The notes under the pieces: generated by a model | Databases searched by the model: none | What the model was told of the DNA's origin: nothing | What the model saw: the letters and a program-made list of their open reading frames with translations, nothing else | Assembly: GCA_020724525.1 (NCBI GenBank) | Contig: DYGU01000001.1 | Location: 1 to 64,000, forward strand | Origin: Dehalococcoides mccartyi | GTDB taxonomy: Bacteria > Chloroflexota > Dehalococcoidia > GIF9 > DYGU01 | DNA: 64,000 bases | Direction: 5' to 3' | Part shown: in pieces, positions 26,141-34,331 of the stretch | Layout of the letters: every line of letters begins with the position of its first letter | Numbering within the stretch: position 1 is the first letter of the stretch | Position numbers and translations under genes: made by a program

Positions 26141-27535
26141 TCACAGAATATATCGGCTAAGATCCTCGTCCTGAATGAGATTACCTATATGTTGACGCAC
26201 GTAGGTAGTATCAACGATTATCTTTTCGTTGGCTCTTTCTGGAGCCGAGAAGTTAATTTCCTCGAGTACCTTTTCCATTATAGTATTTAGACGTCGAGCA
26301 CCAATATTCTCACTACGTTCATTCATCAATTTTGCCAATCGACTAATTTCAGCGATGCCATCTTTAGTAAAAATAAGCCCCACCCCTTCTGTAGCCAGTA
26401 AAGCCTGGTATTGTTTGGTTAAGGCGTTGTGAGGTTCAATTAATATCTTTTCAAGGTCGTTCTGGCTAAGAGGCTTTAGTTCAACACGGAGTGGGAAACG
26501 CCCCTGAAGCTCAGGTATAAGGTCTGAAGGTTTATTCTGATAAAAAGCCCCGGCAGCAATAAAAAGGATGTGCTCAGTTTTTGTTGGACCGTAGCGGGTC
26601 ATTATTGTAGTACCCTCAAGGATAGGCAGAAGGTCCCGTTGTACTCCCTCACCAGAAATGTCTCTGCCAACTTCAATCCTCGGGCTAATTAGTTTATCCA
26701 ATTCATCAATGAAGACAACGCCATTTTCTTGAGCTCGCTCGATGGCTTCTTCAATCACCTGACTATAGTCAAGTAGTTTGCTGGCTTCAGCACGGACCAA
26801 GATGCGATGAGCTTCTTTAACGGAAATCCTACGCTTTCGCTGGCATTTCCCATAACCCTTGAGATCATCTACAAAGTCACTGAAATCGTCTCTGATTCCG
26901 CTATTTTCCTCATAGTAGTAAGATTCTGTTGGAGAACTAATACTTTGAGGACTATCCTCAACTTCAATTTCGACAATATGGTCATCAAGTTGATGGCTTT
27001 GAAGTAAATTAGCCACCAATTTCTGATTCAAAGTAGTAAGCTTTTTGGCTTTCTTAGCTTGGCTTAAATTACCTATTGCCAGTTGTTTTTTAACTGGTTG
27101 TTTCCGGTTTCCCTTGTTTAACTGATGACACAGGTAGTCAACCAGCTTCTCGGTAGCTATTTTTTCGGCTTTACTTTCCACCTCTTTGAGCTTTTCTTCA
27201 TAGACCTTATTAATGCTACTCTCCACAAGTTCAGAAATTATGGAATCGACATCCCTGCCTACATAGCCGACTTCAGTAAATCTGGTTGCTTCAACCTTGA
27301 TAAAAGGAGCGTTTATCATATCAGATACCCGGCGAGCTATTTCCGTTTTACCGACCCCGGTGGGACCAATCATAAGAATATTTTTGGGTGTAATTTCTTG
27401 ACGAAACTCTGGAGGCAACTTTTTTCGTCTCTCTCTGGTACATAAAGCTATAGCCACAGCTTTTTTAGCCTCTTCTTGTCCAACAATATACTTATCCAGC
27501 ACCTGAACAATTGCTTGTGGTGAGAGTGAAGTCAT
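26141..27535 (-). CDS. hslU: ATP-dependent protease ATPase subunit HslU
   Basis: AAA+ unfoldase that feeds HslV. I start it at ATG 27535 because GAGGAGG lies 4 bases upstream; the frame continues to 27577 without homology. The 464 residues show Walker A GPTGVGKT (57-64), FIKVEATRFTEVGYVGRDV (pore loop GYVG), a variable I-domain (about 110-240), Walker B VVFIDELDK and the sensor ERSENIGARRL. The partner protease gene hslV, normally immediately upstream, is not in the window. Confidence 0.95.
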   Translation of the reverse strand: MTSLSPQAIVQVLDKYIVGQEEAKKAVAIALCTRERRKKLPPEFRQEITPKNILMIGPTGVGKTEIARRVSDMINAPFIKVEATRFTEVGYVGRDVDSIISELVESSINKVYEEKLKEVESKAEKIATEKLVDYLCHQLNKGNRKQPVKKQLAIGNLSQAKKAKKLTTLNQKLVANLLQSHQLDDHIVEIEVEDSPQSISSPTESYYYEENSGIRDDFSDFVDDLKGYGKCQRKRRISVKEAHRILVRAEASKLLDYSQVIEEAIERAQENGVVFIDELDKLISPRIEVGRDISGEGVQRDLLPILEGTTIMTRYGPTKTEHILFIAAGAFYQNKPSDLIPELQGRFPLRVELKPLSQNDLEKILIEPHNALTKQYQALLATEGVGLIFTKDGIAEISRLAKLMNERSENIGARRLNTIMEKVLEEINFSAPERANEKIIVDTTYVRQHIGNLIQDEDLSRYIL

Positions 27536-27660
27536 TAGTCCTCCTCTTGCTGCAATCACTATGTGGGTTACAGACACTTACATAGGAACTACTACCTATA
27601 TCAGTTTAACACGAAGATAAGATGGTGAGCAACAGCATTATAGAAACAGGGTGAAATTTT

Positions 27661-27715
27661 CTCGGCTTTGTTCAAGGTGATGGATAAGCACTAGTAAACA
27701 TTCTCAACAGGGGGG
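27661..27715. repeat. Dispersed repeat, copy B
   Basis: The sequence beginning CTCGGCTTTGTTCAAGGTGA is the second copy of the element at 23961-24018. It ends immediately before the -35 box of lexA, in the hslU-lexA divergent region. Confidence 0.55.
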
Positions 27716-27716
27716 C

Positions 27717-27745
27717 TTGACAATTATTGAAATTAGTAGTATATT
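27717..27745 (+). promoter_or_regulatory. lexA promoter
   Basis: TTGACA (27717-27722), 17-base spacer, TATATT (27740-27745): a near-consensus sigma70 promoter. Transcription would start near 27752, about 39 bases before the lexA ATG. Confidence 0.8.
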
Positions 27746-27771
27746 TGTTTATAAAACACCTGTTTATAAAA
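27746..27771 (+). promoter_or_regulatory. Candidate LexA operator (palindrome plus direct repeat)
   Basis: TGTTTATAAAACA (27746-27758) is a palindrome with arms TGTTT/AAACA. The first 11 bases are repeated exactly at 27761-27771, so the two units are 15 bases apart. They cover the predicted transcript start, the right place for autorepression. The motif is unlike the E. coli CTG-N10-CAG and the Bacillus GAAC-N4-GTTC boxes. Confidence 0.5.
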
Positions 27772-27790
27772 TGGAAGTAAATGGTCTAAG

Positions 27791-28417
27791 ATGAGAAAAC
27801 CCGGTGTAAGTGAAACGAGGGATCGAGTCTTACAGTTTATTCACGATTTTATCGATGACAGGGGTTATGCCCCCACTGTAAGGGATATTGTCAAAGGTTG
27901 CCATCTTAGTTCTACAGCGGTAGTTCAGCATCACCTAAAGATTTTGGAAAGACAGGGGCATCTTCGCCGCGACCCTCAAGTTTTCAGAAGTATCCAACTT
28001 GTAGGAAAGAGGAATATTATTCCAGTACCATTGTTAGGAAATATAGCTGCTGGTAAGCCAATCCCGGTGCCGCGTTCTGAGACTTGGAGGAATGAAGCCT
28101 TAGAAACTTTAGACTTAACTGAAGAGCTAACAAAGGGGAAGGAAGTCTATGCCCTAAAAGTAAAAGGAGTTTCAATGATTGATGCTTTAGTGGATGATGG
28201 GGATATCATCTTAATTCAACCAACAAGTACTGCTGATGATGGGGATATGGTAGTTGTCTGGCTAAAACAAGAGCAAGAGGTAACTTTGAAGCGGATATAC
28301 CGGGAATCAGGGAAAATTCGTCTCCAACCAGCGAATACGTTGATCGAGCCAATATACCATAAGCCAGATAACGTAGAAATTCAGGGCAAGGTAATTGGAA
28401 TTATAAGAAAACTTTGA
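27791..28417 (+). CDS. lexA: LexA SOS repressor
   Basis: Represses DNA damage genes and self-cleaves with RecA filaments. The 208 residues comprise a winged-helix DNA-binding domain (1-70; recognition helix around SSTAVVQHHLKILERQGHL) and an S24 protease domain. The cleavage bond is Ala87-Gly88 (NIAAGKPIP), with catalytic Ser128 (GVSMIDA) and Lys167 (VTLKRIY). It has its own promoter with a palindromic site at the transcript start and is followed by a small SOS-linked gene. Confidence 0.95.
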   Translation: MRKPGVSETRDRVLQFIHDFIDDRGYAPTVRDIVKGCHLSSTAVVQHHLKILERQGHLRRDPQVFRSIQLVGKRNIIPVPLLGNIAAGKPIPVPRSETWRNEALETLDLTEELTKGKEVYALKVKGVSMIDALVDDGDIILIQPTSTADDGDMVVVWLKQEQEVTLKRIYRESGKIRLQPANTLIEPIYHKPDNVEIQGKVIGIIRKL

Positions 28418-28444
28418 CTTAGCGACGAATTGATGGAGGTTAGA

Positions 28445-28699
28445 ATGACTAAGTTGATGGAAAAACCGGAGGAATTAAAAGTGACAGCAAACATGGATGG
28501 TGTTCCCTTGTCCCTGTTTCGGAATGGGAGTTCCGAGCGGGTGACAAAAGTGTACCAACGCTGGCGGGTAGTTGAGCAATGGTGGGGGGAAGAGATTTCC
28601 AAGGAATATTTTATGGTGAAAACAGGCCATGGTCTTGTTTATGACATTTATCGGGATGTATTAACTAATTCCTGGTATCTTAGCCGGATTCACGATTAA
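28445..28699 (+). CDS. Small protein resembling the SOS-associated DUF6504 type
   Basis: An 84-residue protein whose C-terminal half reads YQRWRVVEQWWGEEISKEYF, then YDIYRDVLTNSWYLSRIHD. This W-rich pattern matches small proteins encoded near lexA or translesion polymerase genes in actinobacteria and relatives (DUF6504, from memory). ATG 28445 is preferred because GGAGG (28434-28438) lies 6 bases before it; earlier TTG/ATG codons lack one. It lies 27 bases after lexA and should share its regulation. Molecular function unknown. Confidence 0.65.
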   Translation: MTKLMEKPEELKVTANMDGVPLSLFRNGSSERVTKVYQRWRVVEQWWGEEISKEYFMVKTGHGLVYDIYRDVLTNSWYLSRIHD

Positions 28700-28811
28700 G
28701 ATGTCACGATAGCTGCCGAGAAGGCAGGCTGATTTCCCCCTCGGCAAAAGACTTCTGAAATAAAAACTCTTTACCGCATCCAGCTGGCACTTTTCTACCC
28801 TAAATCTATAG

Positions 28812-28885
28812 CGTCCCTGGAGGGATTCGAACCCACGACCCGCTGCTTAGAAGGCAGCCACTCTGTCCGTCTGAGCTACAGGGAC
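28812..28885 (-). tRNA. tRNA-Arg (TCT)
   Basis: Minus strand GTCCCTG acceptor pairs with CAGGGAC; D-arm TAGCTCAGACGGACAGAGT; anticodon loop CTTCTAA gives TCT; T-arm GGGTTCGAATCCC. The discriminator is G; CCA is not encoded. Confidence 0.95.
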
Positions 28886-28893
28886 ACAGTCCG

Positions 28894-28922
28894 AGTGTAG
28901 CATAAAGGGGGGAAAGGGTAAA
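28894..28922 (-). promoter_or_regulatory. Promoter of tRNA-Arg (TCT)
   Basis: Minus strand TTTACC (28917-28922), 17-base spacer, TACACT (28894-28899), 8 bases before the mature 5' end. It overlaps the intergenic space right after the stop of the small zinc-ribbon gene. Confidence 0.6.
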
Positions 28923-28923
28923 C

Positions 28924-29043
28924 CTATTTCTTCTTATGAGTGGCAGCGTGTTTCTGCCAGCAAACAGTATGAACATAGACAGCACACCGAGCACAGTAAT
29001 AAATTCTAACTTTAGCTTCTTTACCACATATCGGGCACTTCAT
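28924..29043 (-). CDS. 39-residue zinc-finger-like protein
   Basis: A very short gene: MKCPICGKEAKVRIYYCARC, then AVYVHTVCWQKHAATHKKK. Four cysteines in two CxxC pairs plus a later Cys and His look like a treble-clef or B-box-like zinc site. GGGGGAAG precedes the ATG. The cysteine spacing and basic tail argue for a real product. Function unknown; it is immediately upstream of the tRNA-Arg promoter. Confidence 0.6.
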   Translation of the reverse strand: MKCPICGKEAKVRIYYCARCAVYVHTVCWQKHAATHKKK

Positions 29044-29111
29044 CGTTCTTCCCCCGAAATAGTTTGCCTTATTGGATTAGCTGTCATGGGTGAGAGAACT
29101 CAATAAAAATA

Positions 29112-29134
29112 CCACACTGCGCTCGCAATGACAA
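29112..29134 (-). repeat. Copy of a TGTCATTGCGAG-type dispersed repeat (partial)
   Basis: The minus strand reads TTGTCATTGCGAGCGCAGTG, the core of the intergenic repeat family found in many bacterial genomes. A fuller but diverged copy in the opposite orientation lies at 30297-30340. Confidence 0.5.
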
Positions 29135-29156
29135 GGGGGAATTTAGAGTGGTTAGC

Positions 29157-29185
29157 TTGACAAGCTATTACATGACTATTAATAT
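29157..29185 (+). promoter_or_regulatory. Promoter for the prenyl synthase / cooC / pgk series
   Basis: TTGACA (29157-29162), 17-base spacer, TAATAT (29180-29185). The transcript would carry a leader of about 70 bases before TTG 29264. Confidence 0.7.
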
Positions 29186-29263
29186 GAGCCTATCTGATGT
29201 GCAGCTGGGGTGTCACCCTAATTTAATTAGTGAGTCTGCTGATTTAAGAGAAGAGTAAGAGAA

Positions 29264-30289
29264 TTGGTTCTACCCGCATTCTTCAGTGTTTATCGCCCCC
29301 AGATAGAAACCGAGTTAAAAGCGACCGCTAAGACTAATTTAGCTTCCCTCAACAACGTGCTGGATTATCACTGGGGCTGGATTGACCAACAAGGACAACC
29401 AAGACAAAATACACTGGGGAAGCTGGTAAGGGGTACCCTTTGTCTGGTCAGTTGCCGAGCGGTGGGGGGTGATTATCAGCAAGCCCTGCCGGCAGCAGCT
29501 GCTTTAGAACTTGTTCATACTTTTTCCCTAATTCATGATGATATTGAAGATAATAGTGTCGAGCGTCATCATCAACCGACTGTCTGGAAATTGTGGGGGG
29601 AAGCCCAGGCAATAAATGCCGGTGATGCCGTCTACACCCTGTCCCATCTAACTTTATTACAACTGGTCAAAAGGGGAATATCTACGGATAAGGTTATTCA
29701 TTGCTTGAAAGTATTGGATGGAGCCTGTCTTGAGCTTTGTGAGGGTCAGTATTTAGATATCACCTATGAAGACCGCGTTGACATAAGTATTGATGATTAC
29801 TTTAATTTGATAAGTAAGAAAACCGGCGCTCTCATGGCAGCTTCAACTTGTCTCGGAGCCCTGTTAGGGATGGCAAACCCAGCTCTAATAGAGCTTTTTT
29901 ATACTATAGGAAGGGAACTCGGCTTGGCTTACCAGATTCGGGATGACATACTTGGTATCTGGGGATTAGAAAAGAGTACCGGAAAACCCGCCCGGGACGA
30001 TATCATAAAAAGGAAGAAAACTTTGCCTGTAGTTTACAGTTTCCATAAAGCTCAAGGCAGGGACAAGAAAAGATTGCTGGGGCTTTATCAAAAGCCGGTA
30101 ATAGAAGAGCCTGATATTAGCCGGATAGTAGAAATATTAGATGCTTTAGAAGTCAGGGCTTTTTCTGAAAGTCGGGCTAATGAGCATTATCTCCAAGCCC
30201 TTAAATATATAGAAGAGACTAATTTACCTCCTTCTAATCTTAAGGAATTGAAAGAGTTAGCCCGTTTCTTTGCTGAGCGTGAGTATTGA
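29264..30289 (+). CDS. Polyprenyl diphosphate synthase (FPP/GGPP type)
   Basis: Chain-elongating trans-prenyltransferase that uses the IPP/DMAPP made by the MEP enzymes encoded at 20-23 kb. The 341 residues have the first aspartate motif LIHDDIEDNS (about residue 93) and the second QIRDDILG (about 225). The basic residues usual before the first GD motif (RRGxPTxH) read RHHQPTVWKLWGEAQAINAGD, typical of the PTVWxxxG subgroup. Chain length cannot be told reliably. The start is TTG; no strong ribosome-binding site is seen. Confidence 0.88.
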   Translation: MVLPAFFSVYRPQIETELKATAKTNLASLNNVLDYHWGWIDQQGQPRQNTLGKLVRGTLCLVSCRAVGGDYQQALPAAAALELVHTFSLIHDDIEDNSVERHHQPTVWKLWGEAQAINAGDAVYTLSHLTLLQLVKRGISTDKVIHCLKVLDGACLELCEGQYLDITYEDRVDISIDDYFNLISKKTGALMAASTCLGALLGMANPALIELFYTIGRELGLAYQIRDDILGIWGLEKSTGKPARDDIIKRKKTLPVVYSFHKAQGRDKKRLLGLYQKPVIEEPDISRIVEILDALEVRAFSESRANEHYLQALKYIEETNLPPSNLKELKELARFFAEREY

Positions 30290-30296
30290 GATTGTT

Positions 30297-30340
30297 TATT
30301 GTCATTGTGAGAAGCGTTAGTGACGAAACAATCTCACGGG
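30297..30340. repeat. TGTCATTGTGAG-type dispersed repeat
   Basis: GTCATTGTGAGAAGCGTTAG, then TGACGAAACAATCTCA: the form of the widespread GTCATTGCGAGGAGCGAAGCGACGAAGCAATCTCA repeat with several substitutions. It lies in the 85-base gap between the prenyl synthase and cooC genes. Confidence 0.6.
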
Positions 30341-30374
30341 ATTTGTTTGCTTGTAATAACTCGGGGAGTTAACT

Positions 30375-31157
30375 TTGAAATTAGCCGTTGCCGGTAAAGG
30401 TGGTGTTGGTAAAACGACTTTAGTTAGCCTTTTAGCCCAAATATATGCCGCCGAAGGCAATAGAGTTATAGCTATTGACGCCAATCCAGATGCTAATTTA
30501 GCCACGGCTTTTGGCATATCCTCTGTTAAATCCCAACACATTACCCCCATTGCCGAGCTTAAGGACTTAATTGAGGAGCGGACTGGAGCCAAGCCTGGCA
30601 GCTTTGGCACTCTATTTCGGCTTAATCCTAAAGTAGATGATATTCCGGAGCGGTTCTCGTTAAAGAAGGACAATATTCAGCTTTTAGTTATGGGTACAGT
30701 AAAGAAAGGAGATTCGGGATGTATGTGCCCGGAAAGCGCCCTCATCCGGAATCTGGTTAGTCATCTTCTCTTGGGCAGAGATGAGGTAGTAATTATGGAT
30801 ATGGATGCGGGAGTGGAGCATTTGGGACGGGGTACAGCTAAAGCTGTAGATGCTTTCGTTATCGTCGTTGAGCCCGGACAACGAAGCTTCCAAACAGCTA
30901 AAGCCATAAAAAACCTGGCTAAAGACCTGGGCATTAGCCGATGCTACGCTGTTGGCTCTAAGACTAAGGATGAAAGAGACCGCCAATTTATTAAGGAAAA
31001 TCTGTCTGATTTTGAGGTCTTGGGTTTCATTAATTATTACCCAAAGATTGCCGAAGCTGACCAAAAAGGGGAAAGTGTTTATGAAGCTTCCCCCGAAGCA
31101 GTAGCCGAGGCTAAGAAAATAAAAGAAAGACTGGAGAAACTTCTGACTGAGGAGTAA
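30375..31157 (+). CDS. cooC: CooC-like nickel-insertion ATPase for CO dehydrogenase
   Basis: A MinD-type P-loop ATPase thought to insert nickel into carbon monoxide dehydrogenase. The 260 residues start KLAVAGKGGVGKTTLVSLLA (deviant Walker A), continue with VIAIDANPDANLATA, and carry a CxC motif in DSGCMCPESALIR near residue 115, the metal-binding site of CooC dimers. TTG 30375 has GGGGAG 6 bases upstream. No CODH gene is in the window, so its target must be elsewhere. It ends one base before pgk. Confidence 0.85.
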   Translation: MKLAVAGKGGVGKTTLVSLLAQIYAAEGNRVIAIDANPDANLATAFGISSVKSQHITPIAELKDLIEERTGAKPGSFGTLFRLNPKVDDIPERFSLKKDNIQLLVMGTVKKGDSGCMCPESALIRNLVSHLLLGRDEVVIMDMDAGVEHLGRGTAKAVDAFVIVVEPGQRSFQTAKAIKNLAKDLGISRCYAVGSKTKDERDRQFIKENLSDFEVLGFINYYPKIAEADQKGESVYEASPEAVAEAKKIKERLEKLLTEE

Positions 31158-31158
31158 A

Positions 31159-32346
31159 TTGGCAAAGAAAACTGTTCGGGATATAGATGTCACCGGGAAA
31201 AGGGTCTTGGTCAGGGTTGACTTTAATGTGCCTCTCGACCCGAAAACAGGCGCTATCACTGATGATAGCCGTATCTGGGCAACGCTGCCAACTATTGGAT
31301 ATCTTACTGAGCATAAAGCCAGGGTTATTCTGTGTTCCCATTTAGGGCGTCCTGAAGGTAGGATTGTAGACAGGTTGCGAATGGCTCCGGTGGCTCAGCG
31401 GTTGTCTAAGCTAATAAATTTACCGGTGCTAACCGCTCCTGACTCTATTGGTATTGAAGTTGAAAATTTAGTTAGCCAGATGAAAGAAGGTGACATCTTA
31501 CTTCTGGAAAATTTGCGTTTCCGTAAAGAGGAGGAAAATGACTCTGCCTTTGCCCAGGGATTAGCCCGGCTGGCAGATATATATGTTAACGATGCCTTCG
31601 GCGCTGCCCACAGAGAGCATGCCTCTACTGTTGGTGTAGCTAAGTATTTGCCTGCTGTGGCTGGGTTCTTAATGGAAAGAGAACTCCAAGCCTTGGGAAA
31701 GATTCTCAGTAATCCAGAGCGCCCTTTTTGTAGCCTCATCGGCGGGGCTAAAGTGAGTGATAAGCTGGGGCTCTTAGAAAGTATTGTAGATAAGGTCGAT
31801 GCTCTGCTTATTGGTGGTGGTATGGCAAATACCTTCCTTAAAGCTAAAGGCTATGAGATTGGTCGCTCTAAAGTGGAGGAAAACAAATTAGGCGTGGCTC
31901 AAAGTCTCATAGCCAAGGCTGGGCAAAGGGAGATTATTCTGTTGTTACCTGAAGATGTAGTGGTGGCTGAGAAGATTGAAGCTAAAATTCCTACTCAGAT
32001 TGCCCCGATAACTAAAATAGCACCAAATCAATATATTGTAGACATCGGTCCGCTGACGGTCGAGTTGTTCTCAAATGAATTAAGAAAATGTGGCACTATT
32101 TTATGGAACGGACCTATGGGGATTTATGAAATTGACCAGTTTGCCCGGGGGACGAAAGCTATAGCTAATTTCCTGGCTGGTTTAGAGGCAACTACTGTTA
32201 TTGGTGGTGGCTCTACGGCTGAGGCTGTAATCGAAATGGGTCTGGAGACTAAAATGACCCACGTCTCCACAGGTGGTGGTGCCACCTTAAGGTTTCTAGA
32301 AGGCAAGACTCTGCCCGGTGTAGCAGTTCTTCTGGATAAGGAATAG
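31159..32346 (+). CDS. pgk: Phosphoglycerate kinase
   Basis: Interconverts 1,3-bisphosphoglycerate and 3-phosphoglycerate. The 395 residues contain RVLVRVDFNVPLD, CSHLGRP, VNDAFGAAHREHAS, LIGGAKVSDKLG and the C-terminal GGGSTAEAV / STGGGATLRFLEG. TTG start 4 bases behind GAGGAG. It leads a compact central-metabolism run pgk-apgM-tpiA. Confidence 0.96.
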   Translation: MAKKTVRDIDVTGKRVLVRVDFNVPLDPKTGAITDDSRIWATLPTIGYLTEHKARVILCSHLGRPEGRIVDRLRMAPVAQRLSKLINLPVLTAPDSIGIEVENLVSQMKEGDILLLENLRFRKEEENDSAFAQGLARLADIYVNDAFGAAHREHASTVGVAKYLPAVAGFLMERELQALGKILSNPERPFCSLIGGAKVSDKLGLLESIVDKVDALLIGGGMANTFLKAKGYEIGRSKVEENKLGVAQSLIAKAGQREIILLLPEDVVVAEKIEAKIPTQIAPITKIAPNQYIVDIGPLTVELFSNELRKCGTILWNGPMGIYEIDQFARGTKAIANFLAGLEATTVIGGGSTAEAVIEMGLETKMTHVSTGGGATLRFLEGKTLPGVAVLLDKE

Positions 32347-32352
32347 CTGGTA

Positions 32353-33558
32353 ATGATTGAACTCAAAATAATAAAAGACATTGCTGTCCCATCACCCTCC
32401 AAGATAGTAATGTTGATTATTGATGGATTGGGGGGACTCCCTGTTCCTGAATCAGGGAAGACGGAACTGGAAGAAGCCAATAAAACCCACCTGGATAAAT
32501 TAGCTAAAGAAGGTATTTGTGGACTTATGGAACCGATAGGCCCCGGGATTACCCCTGGTAGTGGTGCCGGGCATTTAGCCCTTTTTGGCTATGACCCTTT
32601 GGTCTTCACCCTTGGTAGAGGTGTCCTGGAGGCTTTGGGCATAGATTTTGAGCTTAAAGATACCGATATAGCAGCCCGAGGCAATTTTTGTACAGTTGAT
32701 GATGCCGGAGTGATAGTTGACCGGAGGGCTGGTCGCCTTTCTACAGAGGAGAATAGCCGGTTATGTAGTCTTTTAGCTGAGATTAGGCTGAAGGATACCC
32801 AACTTTTTGTGCTGCCGGTGAAAGAGCATCGGTTCTTGGTGGTTTTCCGTGGCGATGGTTTAGCTGCTGAGATTAGCGATACTGACCCACAGCGGACAGG
32901 GGTTACTCCCAATTTTTCCTTAGCTCTTACTCCCGAAGCCAAACACACTGCCCATTTGGCAAACGAGTTTGTTGATATGGCAGCGCAAGTTTTAAGCCGG
33001 CATCACCCAGCCAATATGATTCTTTTCCGGGGCTTTTCCAAGTTGCCTCAGTTCCCGTCTATGAAGGAGGTTTTTAAGTTAACACCAGCCGCCATAGTTG
33101 ATTATCCCATGTATAAGGGACTGGCTAAACTATTAGGGATGGAAATTTTACCTCTGTGTGGTGACATAAAAGATGCCCTGAAGACTTTGGCAGAGCACTT
33201 TACCAATTATGACTTCTTTTATATTCATGTGAAGAAGACAGACACCGCCGGGGAAGACGGAGACTTCAAGCGGAAAGTCCAGTTTATTGAAGAGATAGAT
33301 GAGGCTCTTCCAGATTTGTTACGTTTGGAACCGGAAGTAGTGATAATTACTGGCGACCATTCTACTCCGGCAGTACTTCGGGGACATAGCTGGCATCCGG
33401 TTCCTTTCTTACTATATTCCCGGTGGTGTCGTCCTGACGAAGTAAAGGAATTTACGGAATCAGCTTGTGTCTTTGGTGGATTAGGCAGATTCCCCGCAGT
33501 AGAGGTGATGCCTCTAGCTATGGCAAATGCCTTGAAACTAACTAAATTTGGTGCTTGA
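32353..33558 (+). CDS. apgM: 2,3-bisphosphoglycerate-independent phosphoglycerate mutase, archaeal type
   Basis: Alkaline-phosphatase fold mutase for 3-PG/2-PG. The 401 residues begin IVMLIIDGLGGLP and contain ITPGSGAGHLALFGYDP, and the late metal motif ITGDHSTPAVLRGHSWHPVP. The length and motif set fit the ApgM family found in archaea and some bacteria, not the 510-residue GpmI. It lies between pgk and tpiA and overlaps the latter's open frame. Confidence 0.9.
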   Translation: MIELKIIKDIAVPSPSKIVMLIIDGLGGLPVPESGKTELEEANKTHLDKLAKEGICGLMEPIGPGITPGSGAGHLALFGYDPLVFTLGRGVLEALGIDFELKDTDIAARGNFCTVDDAGVIVDRRAGRLSTEENSRLCSLLAEIRLKDTQLFVLPVKEHRFLVVFRGDGLAAEISDTDPQRTGVTPNFSLALTPEAKHTAHLANEFVDMAAQVLSRHHPANMILFRGFSKLPQFPSMKEVFKLTPAAIVDYPMYKGLAKLLGMEILPLCGDIKDALKTLAEHFTNYDFFYIHVKKTDTAGEDGDFKRKVQFIEEIDEALPDLLRLEPEVVIITGDHSTPAVLRGHSWHPVPFLLYSRWCRPDEVKEFTESACVFGGLGRFPAVEVMPLAMANALKLTKFGA

Positions 33559-33560
33559 TA

Positions 33561-34325
33561 ATGCGTTTACCTTTAATTGCCGGCAACTGGAAGATGAATA
33601 CCACTGTCCCAGAAGCTATAAAATTGGTCGCAGCAATGCTGACAGAACTTAACCGGATAGATGGGGTAGAAAAGGTATTATGTCCACCTTTCGTCTCATT
33701 AGTCCCAATAAAAGAGTTGCTTCAAGGGTCGTCGGTAAAACTGGGTGTCCAGAATATGTACTTTGAAGATAAGGGCGCTTTCACTGGTGAAATTTCCCCA
33801 GTTATGCTAATAGACCTGTGCCAGTATGTTATCTTAGGTCATTCGGAACGAAGACAATATTTTAACGAGACAGATGCCCTTATCAATCAGAAAGTAAAAG
33901 GAGCTTTTCGGTTTGGGATTGTTCCCATTCTTTGTGTTGGTGAGCACCTGGAGGAAAATGAAGCTGACATGACAAAAGTCGTAGTAACCCGACAAATAAA
34001 GTTAGCACTCCAGGGAGTGAATCCTTCGGCGCAACTGGTGGTGGCTTACGAGCCAGTATGGGCTATCGGTACCGGCAAAGCCGCCACAGCGGAGCAAGCC
34101 AGCACTACTATATCAGTTATCAGGAGCACCATTGCCGGGGTTTGGGGTAAGGAAATAGCCCAAAGGGTGCGAATTCTATATGGTGGCAGTGTCACTCAAG
34201 GCAATATTGCTGAATTTGTTACTGATGCCGAAATTGATGGTGCCCTAGTCGGAAGCGCCAGTCTTAAAGCCGAAGAGTTTTTGAGTATTGTTAAGCAAGC
34301 AGCCTTAATTAAAGCCAGAGTTTGA
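33561..34325 (+). CDS. tpiA: Triosephosphate isomerase
   Basis: TIM-barrel enzyme interconverting DHAP and G3P. Motifs: NWKMNTT, catalytic His in GHSERRQYF, catalytic Glu in AYEPVWAIGTGKAAT, phosphate loop YGGSVTQGNI. About 254 residues. I choose ATG 33561; a TTG two codons earlier overlaps the apgM stop and is possible. Confidence 0.96.
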   Translation: MRLPLIAGNWKMNTTVPEAIKLVAAMLTELNRIDGVEKVLCPPFVSLVPIKELLQGSSVKLGVQNMYFEDKGAFTGEISPVMLIDLCQYVILGHSERRQYFNETDALINQKVKGAFRFGIVPILCVGEHLEENEADMTKVVVTRQIKLALQGVNPSAQLVVAYEPVWAIGTGKAATAEQASTTISVIRSTIAGVWGKEIAQRVRILYGGSVTQGNIAEFVTDAEIDGALVGSASLKAEEFLSIVKQAALIKARV

Positions 34326-34331
34326 GGGGGA

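Noticed and set aside
28715-28750. Terminator after lexA and the SOS-linked gene
   Set aside because: TGCCGAG/CTCGGCA can pair over a 20-base gap, but no T-run follows on either strand.
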